Below, in pieces: positions 34,200-45,067 of a stretch of 64,000 nt of DNA (its first letter is position 1; the number at the start of each line of letters is the position of its first letter). The notes beneath the pieces were generated by a model that saw only the letters and a list, made by a program, of their open reading frames with translations, had not been told where the DNA came from and ran no database searches. Source of the stretch: Glandiceps talaboti (Eukaryota > Hemichordata > Enteropneusta > Spengelidae); NCBI RefSeq assembly GCF_964340395.1, contig NC_135554.1, positions 19,636,592-19,700,591 of the forward strand. Reading direction: 5' to 3'. A program made the translations under genes and the position numbers.

Positions 34200-37100
34200 C
34201 TTTCATCACACTGCAAACACTAGAGGCATAAAATAAATTGACTTCCTATCATATTTCATCACATCGAATGGTTCCTGTGAATGTTATCAATATTTATTAT
34301 CGACTTACTACACACATCACATCGTGTAATATTTGACATATATATATTTATGATGTGTCATAAAATATAGCCAAAAACGTGATAAAACACTTTTATCTTA
34401 CATTGAATTTCAGAAATAAAGAGTGTAAAGTTATAACTTTGTATATGTAGTATGGAATGCGCACAGATGTTTACAGGCTATGATGGCTTTTAAATTTCAT
34501 GTATAGTTACTAACAGATTTTTCGTTACCTTAAATACAATTTTAAACTTAGTAACATATTTGCAAAAGGTTATGTATTGAACTATTGTTGGTGAGGCGGT
34601 GTTAAGTTTTGCTAGAAGGAAACACAAGGTACAATTCTTAGTATCTTCAACAACATTTTACATCATGCTAGAGGGTATTAAAGTGATGTACACACTGACC
34701 AGAAACAATAATTATTCTTTTTTTTGCCATAATTATAGAATTTCGCTTCATGTACCTTTCCTCTCCCATAGCATTTATAACATCTGTTGTAGCCAAGAGA
34801 TTTGCATGCATAGCAGGACTTAATGTGAGCTGTGTATGGCACCTCTACACGTTTGACTTGACCACAGAACATTTCATCAGGACTAACATGAACCTCCCAT
34901 GGTGGTGGTGTACTTCCTTGCTTTGGTCCCTCTACAGATTGACCTAGGTCACAACAACATAGAATTCAAGAGGTCAAACAAAATAGAATGAGAGGTAAAA
35001 AAAATTACAAAATGTTTTAAAACGGGTGAAAGAATTGATCCCCACGACTTCTACGAATCAGGCAATATTTTTGAATTAAACTTTTTACAGGAAAGTGCCC
35101 TCTATTGGTCACTCCTCTCTCAGAATGATGAATCAGTTCTCCAAATTATCACTTTTTATCTAAACTGGAATTGAAGAAGGTTGACCACAAGTCTTCCTTT
35201 GGCACACCTTGAATAGCCAGTACAACTATCACTTTTGTTTTTAAACTTCAAAATAACAGAAATATTGAAATTGTTACTATAGTCTATGTTATGTAGGGGA
35301 TGAAGAATTTTACAAAAATTGAGTTTTCAGAAATTTGATATTACACAAAAGGTGATGTAAAACAGTTATATATTATATATTACCCAAAGGTCATGACCTT
35401 TATTAAATAGGTCATAAAATCTCTTGGATGTATAAGTCGGAAACAGGAAATTAATAAAATGATTACATTTTACTGTAATATGCAATAATCTACTTGGCTG
35501 TTGCCTGGTATCTGGTTTGAGATCTTCACTGATATCTCTATATTTACAAACTAATAATATACCCAGAATATGACACAATGGAACTCACACGTCATGGGGT
35601 TCACTTATTTTACATTCTGTACTTACCATTGTAAACCTCGTGTGTCCATGAGGTGGTGCGTCCCTCAGCAAAAGTTTCTAGTTTATACTATAAAATCAAA
35701 ATAATCCATACAATAAAATCAAACAACAGTCATCATGATATTGCAATCTTAATATTGGAACACACCTACTACATCTTCTGTGTTGTAATTCTTCAATAGG
35801 TGGTCACGTGGTATGTAGAGTTTTTGCACTGTAGACTGATGATGTCACATGCGCATGCGTACATGATTTCAAAACAAACAAACATGACATCTTCTGTTGG
35901 CTCTTAGATGAGTTTGATAAATACATAACTTATATAATTATAATGAATATGTCTCCTGTATTGTTTTAGTTGAGTTAGACATATAATGAATGTGTCTCCT
36001 GTATTGTTTTAGATGAGTTAGATGAGTTCGATAAATACATAACTTACATATAATGAATGCATCTCCTGTATTGTTTTAGATGAGTTAGATGAGTTAGATA
36101 AATACATAACTTACATATAATGAATGTGTCTCCTGTATTGTTTTAGATGAGTTAGATGAGTTAGATAAATACATAACTTACATATAGTGAATGCATCTCC
36201 TGTATTGTTTTAGATGAGTTAGATGAGTTAGACAAATACATGACTTACATATAGTGAATGCGTCTCCTGTATTGTTATAGATGAGTTAGATAAATACAAT
36301 GAGTGTGTCTCCTGTATTGTTTTAGATGAGTTAGATAAATACACAACTTACATATAATGAATGTGTCTCCTGTATTGTTGTAATATGCATATCTGATGCA
36401 GCTCTTGTACCATAACAAAAATGCTCCGATACATAATCTAATAGCAGATTCCTGGCTTCGTTCTCACTGATACCTGGTACCCTGGTAATGCAAACAGAGA
36501 AATGGCAATGTCATAAAAATCATGACTGGTAAGACACAATTAAGACTGAACGATTCAATCAGTTTTTATAATAATGTATATTTAAAAAATTAACCAAATC
36601 ATTCACTGTATTACTGTTTTCTTGTGGTAATGAATGAATATCTGAAAGTTTGTGCACAAATGTAATTTTCTAAATTCAGTATATTAACTTAGAACAAATA
36701 TGAATTTGAGGTAAAATCTCATAACAAAATAGTACACATTATAACGGCAGTCTATACTAACTCTAACTAACCCCCACCCCCCCCCCCACCCCCCCACCAC
36801 CACCACCACCACCGCCACATACACATCTACGAAAGATTGGCGTAGGACCTTACACCATACTTCCATACTTATTCATGGTATTGATGATATTCATGGTGGT
36901 CTGAGCATCATGTTGTCCCACACATATCCCCCTAACCCCTTCCCCCCCACCACACACACAAACATACATACACATGTCAGAATCATATGTACTCCCCATA
37001 CTCGTGATCATGACCTTACACCATATTTAATCCTCATATTCATGATCTTATTGGCTACAGTTACAGTAGGATCACCACCCCATCACCACACACACCCCAC

Positions 37101-40100
37101 CCCATCCTCACCATCAGCAGTATACACAGTCATACATGAGAACATCTGACATAATTTTAAACCATACTTACTCCTCATACTCATGATCTTCGTGATGGTC
37201 AGCATCATGGTCCCCACTGGGTGGAGGCACAATAGATGGTCCTGTCAAGATTAAAGATAGAGACATACATGCAGGTGAGATTTACAGGTATCTATGTATG
37301 CTGCAAAAACAAAACCAAGTGGTGGCATCTATTTTTTAAAATGTTAAGAAAATTCCCTTTAAAAAGAGTGAAACATGGCTTATAAAGCTTCGGCATGTTA
37401 CTAGTATGTAATAGAAAACATAGTTTGTTATCCAAGGAAATTGCATGTATCATACACAAACATATAATTACATAATCAGTCAAACACTGGGATGACAAAC
37501 ATTCATTGAAAGCAAAGTATCCATTAGTGTGTCATTTATAAAATACGCAAAACCACAAAGCTTTTCCATCTTGTTTTATTCTTACATTTTTCATGATTTG
37601 ACTAACCCTATATTTCTTACATTCTGCAAAGTAATCATGAAAATTGATGTCCCCTATAGCCAGATTAGAAAAAAAAATATATCACCGATGGTAAGATGGT
37701 GATACAACAAATTTGTATCTGGTTGAAATTTATTGCTAAACTTTGGAACAATTAATTAGATGAATGGTTTATAGTTTCCTTCTGACTTAAAGTGTAATTT
37801 TAGAAGTGAAAACTATTGTTTTGAAGTGAAAGCATCACCAGCATATACACACACTTACATTTTTGTAATTTGCCTAGCTCTATATTTTTGTTGTTGCTGC
37901 TCTTTTGCTAGTCTTTCTCATTTTGTAATGTTCAGACCACTGTGACATGTTTGTGTAGTGGTCTTTAAACAATAGATTGTTAATGTACGTACAATAACAA
38001 ACATTTTACACAATGTATATTTTTCTGTTTATTGAGATGTGAACATGGACTTGGTATATGTTATTTCACATTATTTTTTCAAGTAGAAAAACATAGTGAA
38101 GCTGTTTTATCAAATAAAAATCCAAAAAAAATACCAAATTCTCATCCATATGGCCACTTTAATAACATGTTGCCCCATACAGCAAATCAATGTGACTGGG
38201 TTTGAACGTGAACGTGAATATGGGTGTATCTGTGTAAATCAGAGATGGGGATGCAGTTGTACACTGAAAATCATCAAGTCATCACCACAAAAGAAGCTAA
38301 TGTGCATCGTTGTATATCCTTTATTTAAACCGGCCGACCCATCATTTTTAAGGTTACAATGCCCTAAGGCTTGTGACATATTCAGCAAAGATTCTTTAAT
38401 GAAAACTCCTATAGCACGATCATTAATTTGCAACCTACAGTGTACTGCTGTAATATGATATTCAAGAAATTAAATAAATTAATTCAGTTTACATGTTCAT
38501 TAATTTATTGATTTAATAATTAATTTAATCTAGTTTTAATTCTCTCTTATTGATTCCTCATTTAATTAATCTGATTGATTCTTGACAAGTTGTGAACTTA
38601 TGTAAATAGTATAAATGCTCTGTTTCAATGTACAAATTGTAACTTTGGGAATGTTTAATATGATCATAATGTGCATGCACTTTGAATAGCAAGTACAAAA
38701 TTTAACATTTTAGATACGTTGAAAATAAAAAAGAGATTATGGAGAAAATGGTTCTCATTACATTTACAGGGGCTTTATTCTGTCTTAAACAGGAAATTGA
38801 AAATATTAGTATCCGTCAGTGACTTACTTCCATGTGTCGTATTTTCATATCCAGTAGGAATATGCAGATCACTTGTATCCGGGGCGACCTGTAACATTAG
38901 AGGATCTGTTTCCAGCGTTGTTTCTTCGACATCCTCAGATGGTATATCTCCATCCCATCCTGGGGTATCTACAGCTCGTTTTGGTGGGGCCCATTTCACT
39001 GAGGAAGGTAGAAAGAATATTATTATCACCATTATGGTCACAAGAGGTATTGTTGTAATTTCTACCTCATTTTTTTAGGTTAAAGCTGAACTTTAATAGC
39101 TGCAAAGGGAATATTTTTATAAAACTGTTTTGTCACATATAATGACTTACACATAACATTATACACCCTGAATCACCCATGGGTAAATATATTCGTGAAA
39201 CTGTACACATATACAGGTTGTGCAATAAATCTAATCATGACAAATTGATTTTTGTGTCCAAGCTTTCAACATATCACTATATACTAATTGCGGATACAAT
39301 CGACCACCATTAACGTGTAAAATGACTAATAAGTCATATTTTAAAAAGTTTTCAGTGAATATATTATTGGTTGTTTCATCAAAATAATAACACTCCAGTT
39401 ACAGCCAGTGTAGCTTTCAAAACATCAAAACATCAAAATAATGATGGTCTAAAACCGTAAATTGATGTAATTGTGTCATTAACCTTTTCACTCATTTTTT
39501 TCTTTTTGTAGATAGTCATGCCACTTTCAATGCACACTTAAAAGAAATGTGTTTTCCCTTTTATCATGTGATGAGCAAATAACTAACATTTTTTTTGTAA
39601 AATATCAATATAAATGATGAAGTTTTTTTCGCTGTTATTTTTACATTGAATATTTTCATTCATATATGTAAAAGGACCTAGGATTAGCATTTCATATTTT
39701 GCAATTTCAAAGTGATTTTACCCTTACATGTTAAACAGTGATTGTTTCAGGGGGTAGGAATGGAATTGAGATTGTTTAGTCAATTTTTTGAGAGTTTCTC
39801 ATGGTACTAAGAGTGTTGGTACAATCAAATTCCCAGAACTTCGCTATGTATGCTCTTGAAAGTAAGAACACAGAGAGCATTGCAAGCACTCGTGCAAATA
39901 CCCCAAGTATGCCACACTTGCACTCACACATGTCATGGGGTTCTGTCATATTATAAACTGGATGGATTGACAACCACATTGACATAATATCAAGCATGAT
40001 GACAGGCATAATACATTCATTGGTAATATGTTAAGCTGTATAACAGGGCTCGAAATAATGAACAATATTTTCTTGCCCACTGGACAAGTAGAAATTAAAA

Positions 40101-43100
40101 AAACACTTGTCCAAATCAAGAAGTACATGTACTCGTCCACAGAGTGAATATTTACTTCATTGAGATGTTATATCCCTTCTGATCAGTTTTTGTTACCATG
40201 CAAGTTGCCATAACGTTACTTCCAGTTTGGGTAAGCCGAGGAAATTTAAGCAGACTAATTGTTTGTATGCTGTTCATAAGTTAAAGTATCACTTTGAAAG
40301 TTTCCACATGTACAGGAAGGATTAACTTGCATTAGAATGAGCAAGCAGAGGTTTTAAAAATTAAAAATCACAAATAAGAGAAATTCTGCTTGTCCATTGG
40401 GACAGGTACTTTCTAAAAATCACCTGCGTTCTTCAAATCACTCGTCTGGTACAAGTAAAAAGCCCTTATTTCGAGCCCTGCTTAATAAAATAATTGAGTT
40501 TTAATACATACTTTGAGATATTGATCTATGCTGTCAAACAAATGTTCTTAATTCATGTCACTTTAGCAGCCCGTCTACTGGTATGATTGAAAGTGGCTCA
40601 ATATGAGTTCAAAAGCTTAAAACGTAAAATAAGATTTTATTCTCGTGAAAATACTTATTTACATACCTCATTTAAACTATACTTAGTAACTGTTATTTAG
40701 CATGTCTATGGCATTATAATTATTCATTGACATTGTTAGAAAAATTGATTTCATAGCAGTTAATAACTTTTTATACGTGTAATAAATTACGTCATCAGAT
40801 CATGTATAAGTTTATCTTTCATAACACAATGTTTGAGTTCAAGCAATCACAACTGTCTCAGTTAGTAGAATATTATGAGCTATGTTTTAAATAGGCAGTT
40901 AATATTACACCCCAAAATGTATAAATACAGCCTGTGTCCCTTTAATAAGTGACGCCACATCTCTTGCAATACCTGCCAGTACATTGATAGCTGTCAAGAG
41001 AAAGTGCTTATAAAATGTACATTGCATCCTATACGTTACAACAGTTTATATTATGTGTCTTATACATATATACAACATTGCATTTGTATTTCGAAAAAAG
41101 ATGAAAACTGACAAGAGAAAATCTCTGCAGTACAGTTTGGTTAATACAAGCATGTACTTTTTAAAATTGTAGCTTCAGGTGCAGATAATAGATGTAAGCT
41201 GCTCCAAGTCTGAATCACATACGTACATGTACATTAACAAAGTACCCTAACTAGATGATACTGATGAGAAATAAGGAGCGTTTCATTTTCTCCTCAGGGT
41301 TTTTTTGTATACCAAGGGGAGAAAAATATCCTCCTATACAAGCCTGCGATTAGTATAGATATCGAACAGATCCCTTATTTACTTGGAACTGACATCTCAA
41401 GTACGCTCTCATCACGACTACATATACAATTAATGTTTCTACATATAGATGATAGATTCAACGTAAAAACTGGATGTTGATATTCTAGCATGGAAGTATA
41501 GTTACAATAAGTAACCCTTTTTAATTGGTGAGTTAAAAATGAACTAATCCCCTACTGAATGCAGATTAATTCTAATTAGCTGTATAAATTTCCTAATTAG
41601 CTGTGATTTTTTGCAAAGATTTTTTGAGAATTCTGATAATAGAAAATGGGGATTTCTGGTGACTTAATATTTTAAAGTTTTTCATATTTTTAACCATAAT
41701 TTCATATGGTAAATTCAATTTTAAAATGGCTGATGACACTACATGTCACTACACCTAGTAACAAACTGATTAGCTGCTAACTAACTTTAATACAAGATGT
41801 CCTACACAACTGTCAGTTTGATAAATCACTGCAATGCTTATAAGGTGTTGTATATAATGTATTATACTTTGCACAAACCAAGTTATTGTCTTTGAACAGA
41901 AAATATGTAGCCTTTTTGTTCTATTTTTTTTCATCTGCTGGAAAATACTTGTGACTCATTAGTCATCTAATGACTCATAGTGACAAGTCTCCTTAGGCCA
42001 CTTGTATTTTCCTTGGCTGAATAAAGTATTGACCAGGGGAATAATATCTACTTATTTTTCAGCATTTAATAGCATTGCCGTTTTACTGTCGTGTCTCTCT
42101 CATGATGACCGGACCAAGGCTATATTTTCTCAATTCAACAAACTAAATTTAAAAATTAACACACTCTATGGCCAGAGAGGAAAAAATATTATAACGTCAC
42201 TGATGATAAGATCATGACAAATATATATATGTGTATGTGTGGATCATGGCAAAATTTTCATTTATCAATGGAATTTGATATTTAATAAAACAAATCATTC
42301 ATACTTTTTTTTTTACATTAACTGCCATTTCAAAAAATATTAAGACAGTTAAAATATAATTATGAATGGAAAACTTTGTTCTGCTTTTTTAACAGACTGA
42401 CCAACACATCATTTCCAAGGTGTTATGAAAAAACATGAAAATAACTAGAATCGCCTTATGCTACAGCACAGGCACACAGACAGACATGCACAGGCACACA
42501 AACAGACATACATTGGTAAAGTATCAGTTCCATCTCCTGACACTAAAAATGAGGCACATTTGTTTCTATGGAAACAGGACATTGAACTGTCAACTTCTGC
42601 GATGTCATTTAATGAAATACTTAATTTTGTAGAGATTTATAGGATGAAAAAGAAAAGACTTATTCGGTATTTTGATAATTATCCCAAAACCTATTATATC
42701 ATTTCTAGTATAAATCATGACCCATAAAATAAATGACATATGTTGAGGCCAATCCATTACATTTCGGAATCAAAACCTATGTTGAATAGCAACCATTGAG
42801 AACTGACATACAGCTAATAACATGTTACATATGTGTACCTTTTTGTCTGTTGCCACGAAAACACTGTGAGGCTACCTGATAAATCCATGAACTGCCAGTC
42901 AATTTCCTTATTCATACGAATAAATGTTTTCATCAGGCTTATAATTCTAGGGGCAATTTCCTAAATATGGCTCTATGAATAGTCCCAATGAAACGTTAAT
43001 GTGACTTGATTTAACTCTAGCATCTTCCATGTGACTACACACGACAACCAGTAATGGTGTGTGTACATCAACAATACAAATACAGATACACACTAATTCC

Positions 43101-44274
43101 ATATTCATGCAGGCTCTAACAATGTGTATATATGTACCGGTATTAACCCTTAAAACCTTAGTGTAAATGAATCACACACGATAAATTAATTTCACTCTTT
43201 ATATTGTATTTACTGTGGACATCTGATTAATTTAAGACCTAATCCATGTTTATTGATGGGAAATGACTGCCTCCTTTTCTTTTTTGAACATACAAAATGA
43301 ATTACTTTATGTTTCCACAAGTCAATCCAGATGGCTTTGTTTGAGATTTTTAATCCTGGTGGCTTGAGACTTTGTGATAGGGAATTACATGTGAAGTAAT
43401 GGTGAATAATTTATTAAGGGAAGGATTATGGATTAGATTTTTTGGTCTCTCTAGGGAGACACAAAACACCACTGTCGTGCCATCTGAATTGCAAGAGGAT
43501 ACGTTGTTTTTCCTGTTAAAGGGGAACACTACTCCACTGAGGAAATAAAGGAATTTTGTAAGCCATGGTCCTCTAGAAAGCCATTGACTGATTTTAGATT
43601 ACTAACATTACACGTAATTGCAGACAAAATTGCGTCAATGATGTAGCCGCAGTATTCGGTGGCCATATTGGATTGATCTAAACAGCAGCTTTGACCTTTT
43701 GACCTGATTTTTTTCATGATTTTAATTGAGGTTTTAATAGGGAAGGGAAAGTTAATGGAGGGGCATTACCCTTTGATTAACTTCTACACAACTTACATAC
43801 ATTGTATACATTTGTACATATAACCCCCTCCCCCTAACCCACTCCCATTCATTACGCACATTTACAAGAGTGCTTGGTGGTTGCCTATGATATTTTCAAT
43901 CTCTTCCAAGCTGCATTAATATTTAGTTTGTCAGATATGCATTATAAACATCGATAAAAGAGTGTTTTGGACAAAACGTCTATTTTCATCTCTGCATTTA
44001 AAGAGACTATTTTTCACAAATCATCACTTCCAATATCAGTAAATAAAAGATACCACTACAGGCGTTTCTTTTCAAAATTTTAATGAGCATGCTGATCAGC
44101 TGTAAACTTACATGATAGATGGTGGCTAAGTGGTGTTTTCCTAGGCATATTTCCAAGAGAGTCAGGCACTTGGAGATTACCATCACTATGTCGTATCCTG
44201 GAAACTGGACTATCAGATGCACGGCGCTGGATTTCCCGGTCTTGAAATGTCGGTACCTTCACTTGCAGCTCCAT
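25864..44274 (-). CDS. SSUH2: SSUH2 homologue (DnaJ-type CxxC cysteine-rich protein), complete
   Basis: Eleven coding exons with consistent phases: 44274-44112, 38998-38828, 37241-37172, 36481-36352, 35687-35627, 34943-34756, 33834-33737, 32863-32771, 30004-29902, 27171-27067 and 26010-25864, giving 442 residues. Residues 1-135 are a poorly conserved, Pro/Asp/Glu-rich leader. From VPGISENEARNLLLDYVSEH onward the match to SSUH2 is good. Six CxxC pairs begin at residues 242, 253, 264, 284, 295 and 306, several followed by GxG as in the DnaJ zinc-binding region. The C-terminus reads KIYVQEYPQKYCWGCQIL. In vertebrates SSUH2 is linked to tooth development; its molecular role is poorly known. The ATG at 44274 is preceded in frame by a stop and follows an acceptor, so at least one 5' UTR exon lies further right. 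Confidence 0.93.
26128..26245. repeat. Dispersed repeat, copy A
   Basis: GTGCTTTCCCACTCTGTGCT, then a GGCACACCAGCCCTTTATAA segment, closely matching 58893-59011. Both copies are in the same orientation. It has no inverted ends that I can see. Confidence 0.7.
26335..26575. repeat. 58-bp tandem repeat, four copies
   Basis: GCTGGTCATACCTCCTAGCC recurs at 26381, 26439, 26497 and 26555. The three inner copies are practically identical. It lies in SSUH2 intron 10. Confidence 0.95.
27067..27171 (-). CDS. SSUH2: SSUH2 coding exon 10
   Basis: 35 codons, phase 0 at both ends: VWPIKAYPNEDICKNSKRLY then HLQRAVTMNERTLQQ. It matches the V-P----P---I segment of SSUH2. Acceptor gtatatctag, donor CAA|gtaaga. 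Confidence 0.88.
27930..28242. mobile_element. Diverged copy of the long foldback element
   Basis: It contains CCCATAAACCCTTGCAG, GTAATCAATACAAG and TTAAGTCTGACTAGATTT in the same order as the right arm of the element at 32250-32739. The left arm is only weakly recognisable (CTTTGAAATCTTTC). It lies in SSUH2 intron 9. Confidence 0.6.
29902..30004 (-). CDS. SSUH2: SSUH2 coding exon 9
   Basis: 34 codons after a split base, TNHVGEHFVGCSAIPHDIMR then VARGHTALEQCGKK. Phase 2 at the start joins exon 8 (TT+T). Donor AAG|gtataa. Confidence 0.9.
30959..31298. mobile_element. PIF/Harbinger-like MITE, copy 2
   Basis: 340 bp, ends GGCCAAAAA...TTTTTTGGCC, flanked by TTA on both sides (30956-30958 and 31299-31301). 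It lies in SSUH2 intron 8. Confidence 0.9.
32250..32739. mobile_element. Long foldback (inverted-repeat) element, about 490 bp
   Basis: Two arms of about 190-200 bp pair along most of their length. Examples are AAGTCCAGTCAGTCTTAT against ATAAGTCTGACTGGACTT, TGTATTGATTACT against AGTAATCAATACA, and CTGCAGGGGTTTATGGGA against CCCATAAACCCTTGCAGG. The loop is about 90 bp. No ORF. The right end lies only about 30 bp from SSUH2 exon 8. Confidence 0.88.
32771..32863 (-). CDS. SSUH2: SSUH2 coding exon 8
   Basis: It encodes CKVCHGDGRIVCRVCDGYRQ then LKWYIELKVQ, with two CxxC pairs followed by the conserved LKWYIEL motif. Acceptor atatttcag, donor CAGTT|gtaagt. Confidence 0.95.
33285..33307. repeat. 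C homopolymer run
   Basis: About 18 C followed by CTCCC, in SSUH2 intron 7. Confidence 0.9.
33575..33722. repeat. TATTG pentanucleotide repeat, imperfect
   Basis: Repeated TATTG/CATTG units ending about 10 bp from the 5' splice site of SSUH2 exon 7 (33737). Open frames here are repeat artefacts. Confidence 0.88.
33737..33834 (-). CDS. SSUH2: SSUH2 coding exon 7
   Basis: It encodes VRCKFCGGSVHVQHKDIFTR then QFCSGCSGTGRV, contributing two CxxC pairs. Acceptor tttccag, donor GTTAG|gtatgt. A TATTG-type pentanucleotide run lies just downstream. Confidence 0.95.
34119..34196. repeat. CT microsatellite
   Basis: A pure (CT)n run of about 78 bp on the plus strand. On the SSUH2 coding strand it is (AG)n. 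Confidence 0.98.
34668..34740. mobile_element. Fragment of the PIF/Harbinger-like MITE (right end)
   Basis: GTGATGTACACACTGACCAG and AAACAATAATTATTC plus a T run match the right ends of the four full copies. The terminal GGCC is degraded and the left end is missing. It begins within about 20 bp of the donor of SSUH2 exon 6. Confidence 0.7.
34756..34943 (-). CDS. SSUH2: SSUH2 coding exon 6, first CxxC pairs
   Basis: 62 codons, QSVEGPKQGSTPPPWEVHVS to the CxxC segment SCYACKSLGYNRCYKCYGRG. The donor AAG|gtacat is weaker than the others, and a fragment of the GGCCAAAA MITE begins within about 20 bp downstream of it. Confidence 0.93.
35627..35687 (-). CDS. SSUH2: SSUH2 coding exon 5
   Basis: 61 nt encoding YKLETFAEGRTTSWTHEVYN plus a split Gly. 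The LETF-E-R pattern is typical of SSUH2. Acceptor tattttgattttatag, donor AATG|gtaagt. Confidence 0.9.
35938..36351 (-). repeat. Tandem duplication of an exon end plus 5' splice site
   Basis: Units of about 60-70 bp repeat the last 18 nt of SSUH2 exon 4, its gtaagt donor and a following TATCTAACTCATCTAA stretch. Copies of the 18-nt block lie at 36249-36266, 36182-36199, 36115-36132 and 36048-36065 with an intact gtaagt. Further copies near 36301, 35981-35998 and 35942 lack a good donor. Confidence 0.93.
36352..36481 (-). CDS. SSUH2: SSUH2 coding exon 4, with duplicated 3' end
   Basis: It encodes VPGISENEARNLLLDYVSEH, then FCYGTRAASDMHITTIQETH and SLY, the start of the conserved SSUH2 region. 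Donor TATAT|gtaagt. The last 18 nt and the donor are repeated several times downstream in the intron (35938-36266). Confidence 0.9.
36768..36816. repeat. C-rich and CCA low-complexity run
   Basis: C runs passing into (CCA)n, in SSUH2 intron 3. Confidence 0.9.
37172..37241 (-). CDS. SSUH2: SSUH2 coding exon 3
   Basis: 70 nt encoding PSIVPPPSGDHDADHHEDHE, a His/Asp-rich linker. Acceptor cttgacag, donor GAGGA|gtaagt. Phase fits both neighbours. Too short for an ORF caller. Confidence 0.8.
38828..38998 (-). CDS. SSUH2: SSUH2 coding exon 2
   Basis: 56 complete codons beginning KWAPPKRAVDTPGWDGDIPS, acidic and proline-containing. Acceptor ttcctcag, donor GGAA|gtaagt. Confidence 0.82.
39838..39946. 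mobile_element. Foldback element family, truncated copy
   Basis: CCCCAAGTATGCCACACTTG and CACTCACACATGTCATGGGG then TTCTGT match, in reverse orientation, the ends of the element at 45787-45973. Confidence 0.65.
40044..40480. mobile_element. hAT-like non-autonomous element, about 437 bp
   Basis: The ends are CAGGGCTCGAAATAA and TTATTTCGAGCCCTG. Flanking octamers CTGTATAA and CTTAATAA agree at 6 of 8 positions, which fits a decayed 8-bp duplication. No transposase frame. A fragment with CAGGGCTCGAGATA occurs near 62153. Confidence 0.72.
44112..44274 (-). CDS. SSUH2: SSUH2 coding exon 1 (start exon)
   Basis: The ATG at 44274 opens MELQVKVPTFQDREIQRRAS. The donor TCAT|gtaagt ends at 44112 in phase 1 and fits exon 2. 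An acceptor (gatattccag) lies 18 bp before the ATG, so the 5' UTR is split. This leader is not conserved enough to be confirmed by homology; phase and ORF length support it. Confidence 0.7.
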
Positions 44275-45067
44275 GTCAAAGTAGCAAATATTCTGGAATA
44301 TCCTTGATTAGTTTCAAACAACTGGAAATAATGAAGATGAAATTTAGTAAATGACATGCTCTTTATCATGATTAATGTGAAAAGAGTATACTTTGCTATG
44401 ACAGAAACATTTAAACTGTGTTTTTTTCAATGGCAAGTGGGTGAAATATACGATAACAAAGACAAAGATAATCAGTGGACAGTCCCCATTCAGAGAAGTT
44501 AATATTATAGACTAAACACTCGGAAGGATTTGTGTCTACTACTAGTGGTGATGAGAACAAGATGAAACACCAACTGTCTATGGTGAATTCTCAGTGCGTG
44601 CAATAGCTTTTTACCTTATGCTAGAGGGTCAAAACAGAACAAGAAGGTCAACTTATTCTCATGCGTGCCTGTGTAGTAATGTAGCATGTGAAGGGGGTGG
44701 AGCGGAAGTTATGGCGTCAACTAAGAAATTGGATGTTCATTATTTTTATGATGCGCCTACACAATAATATTCTGTTTCAGGTACTGAGAATTAGTAACAT
44801 ATTATATTACCTGCTCCAAGTGTTTTTGACTTTATTTTTATTATTGATAGATCTTAAAGAATATTGTAACTTAATTTCCATATCTTAGCTCCATGATTGC
44901 AAAATAATTAAGAGAACTAGCCAAGTCTGATAAAATAAAGCCAGATAGCTTTGTGAGACATTTGCATATTGTCACGTTAATAATAATGTTTTTAGTGGAA
45001 TCTACTACATGTACATGTTCTGTATAAATAGGCTTGGAAAATACCCGTTAATTAATACCTTTATTTT

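Larger units (their letters stand above)
38999..44111 (-). other. SSUH2 intron 1, repeat-containing
   Basis: 5.1 kb without a recognised exon. It contains a foldback fragment near 39838-39946 and a hAT-like element at 40044-40480. The open frames here are short and unsupported. Confidence 0.6.

Noticed and set aside
38096-38458. 120-residue plus-strand open frame
   Set aside because: AT-rich intronic sequence inside SSUH2 with no recognisable motif or splice support.
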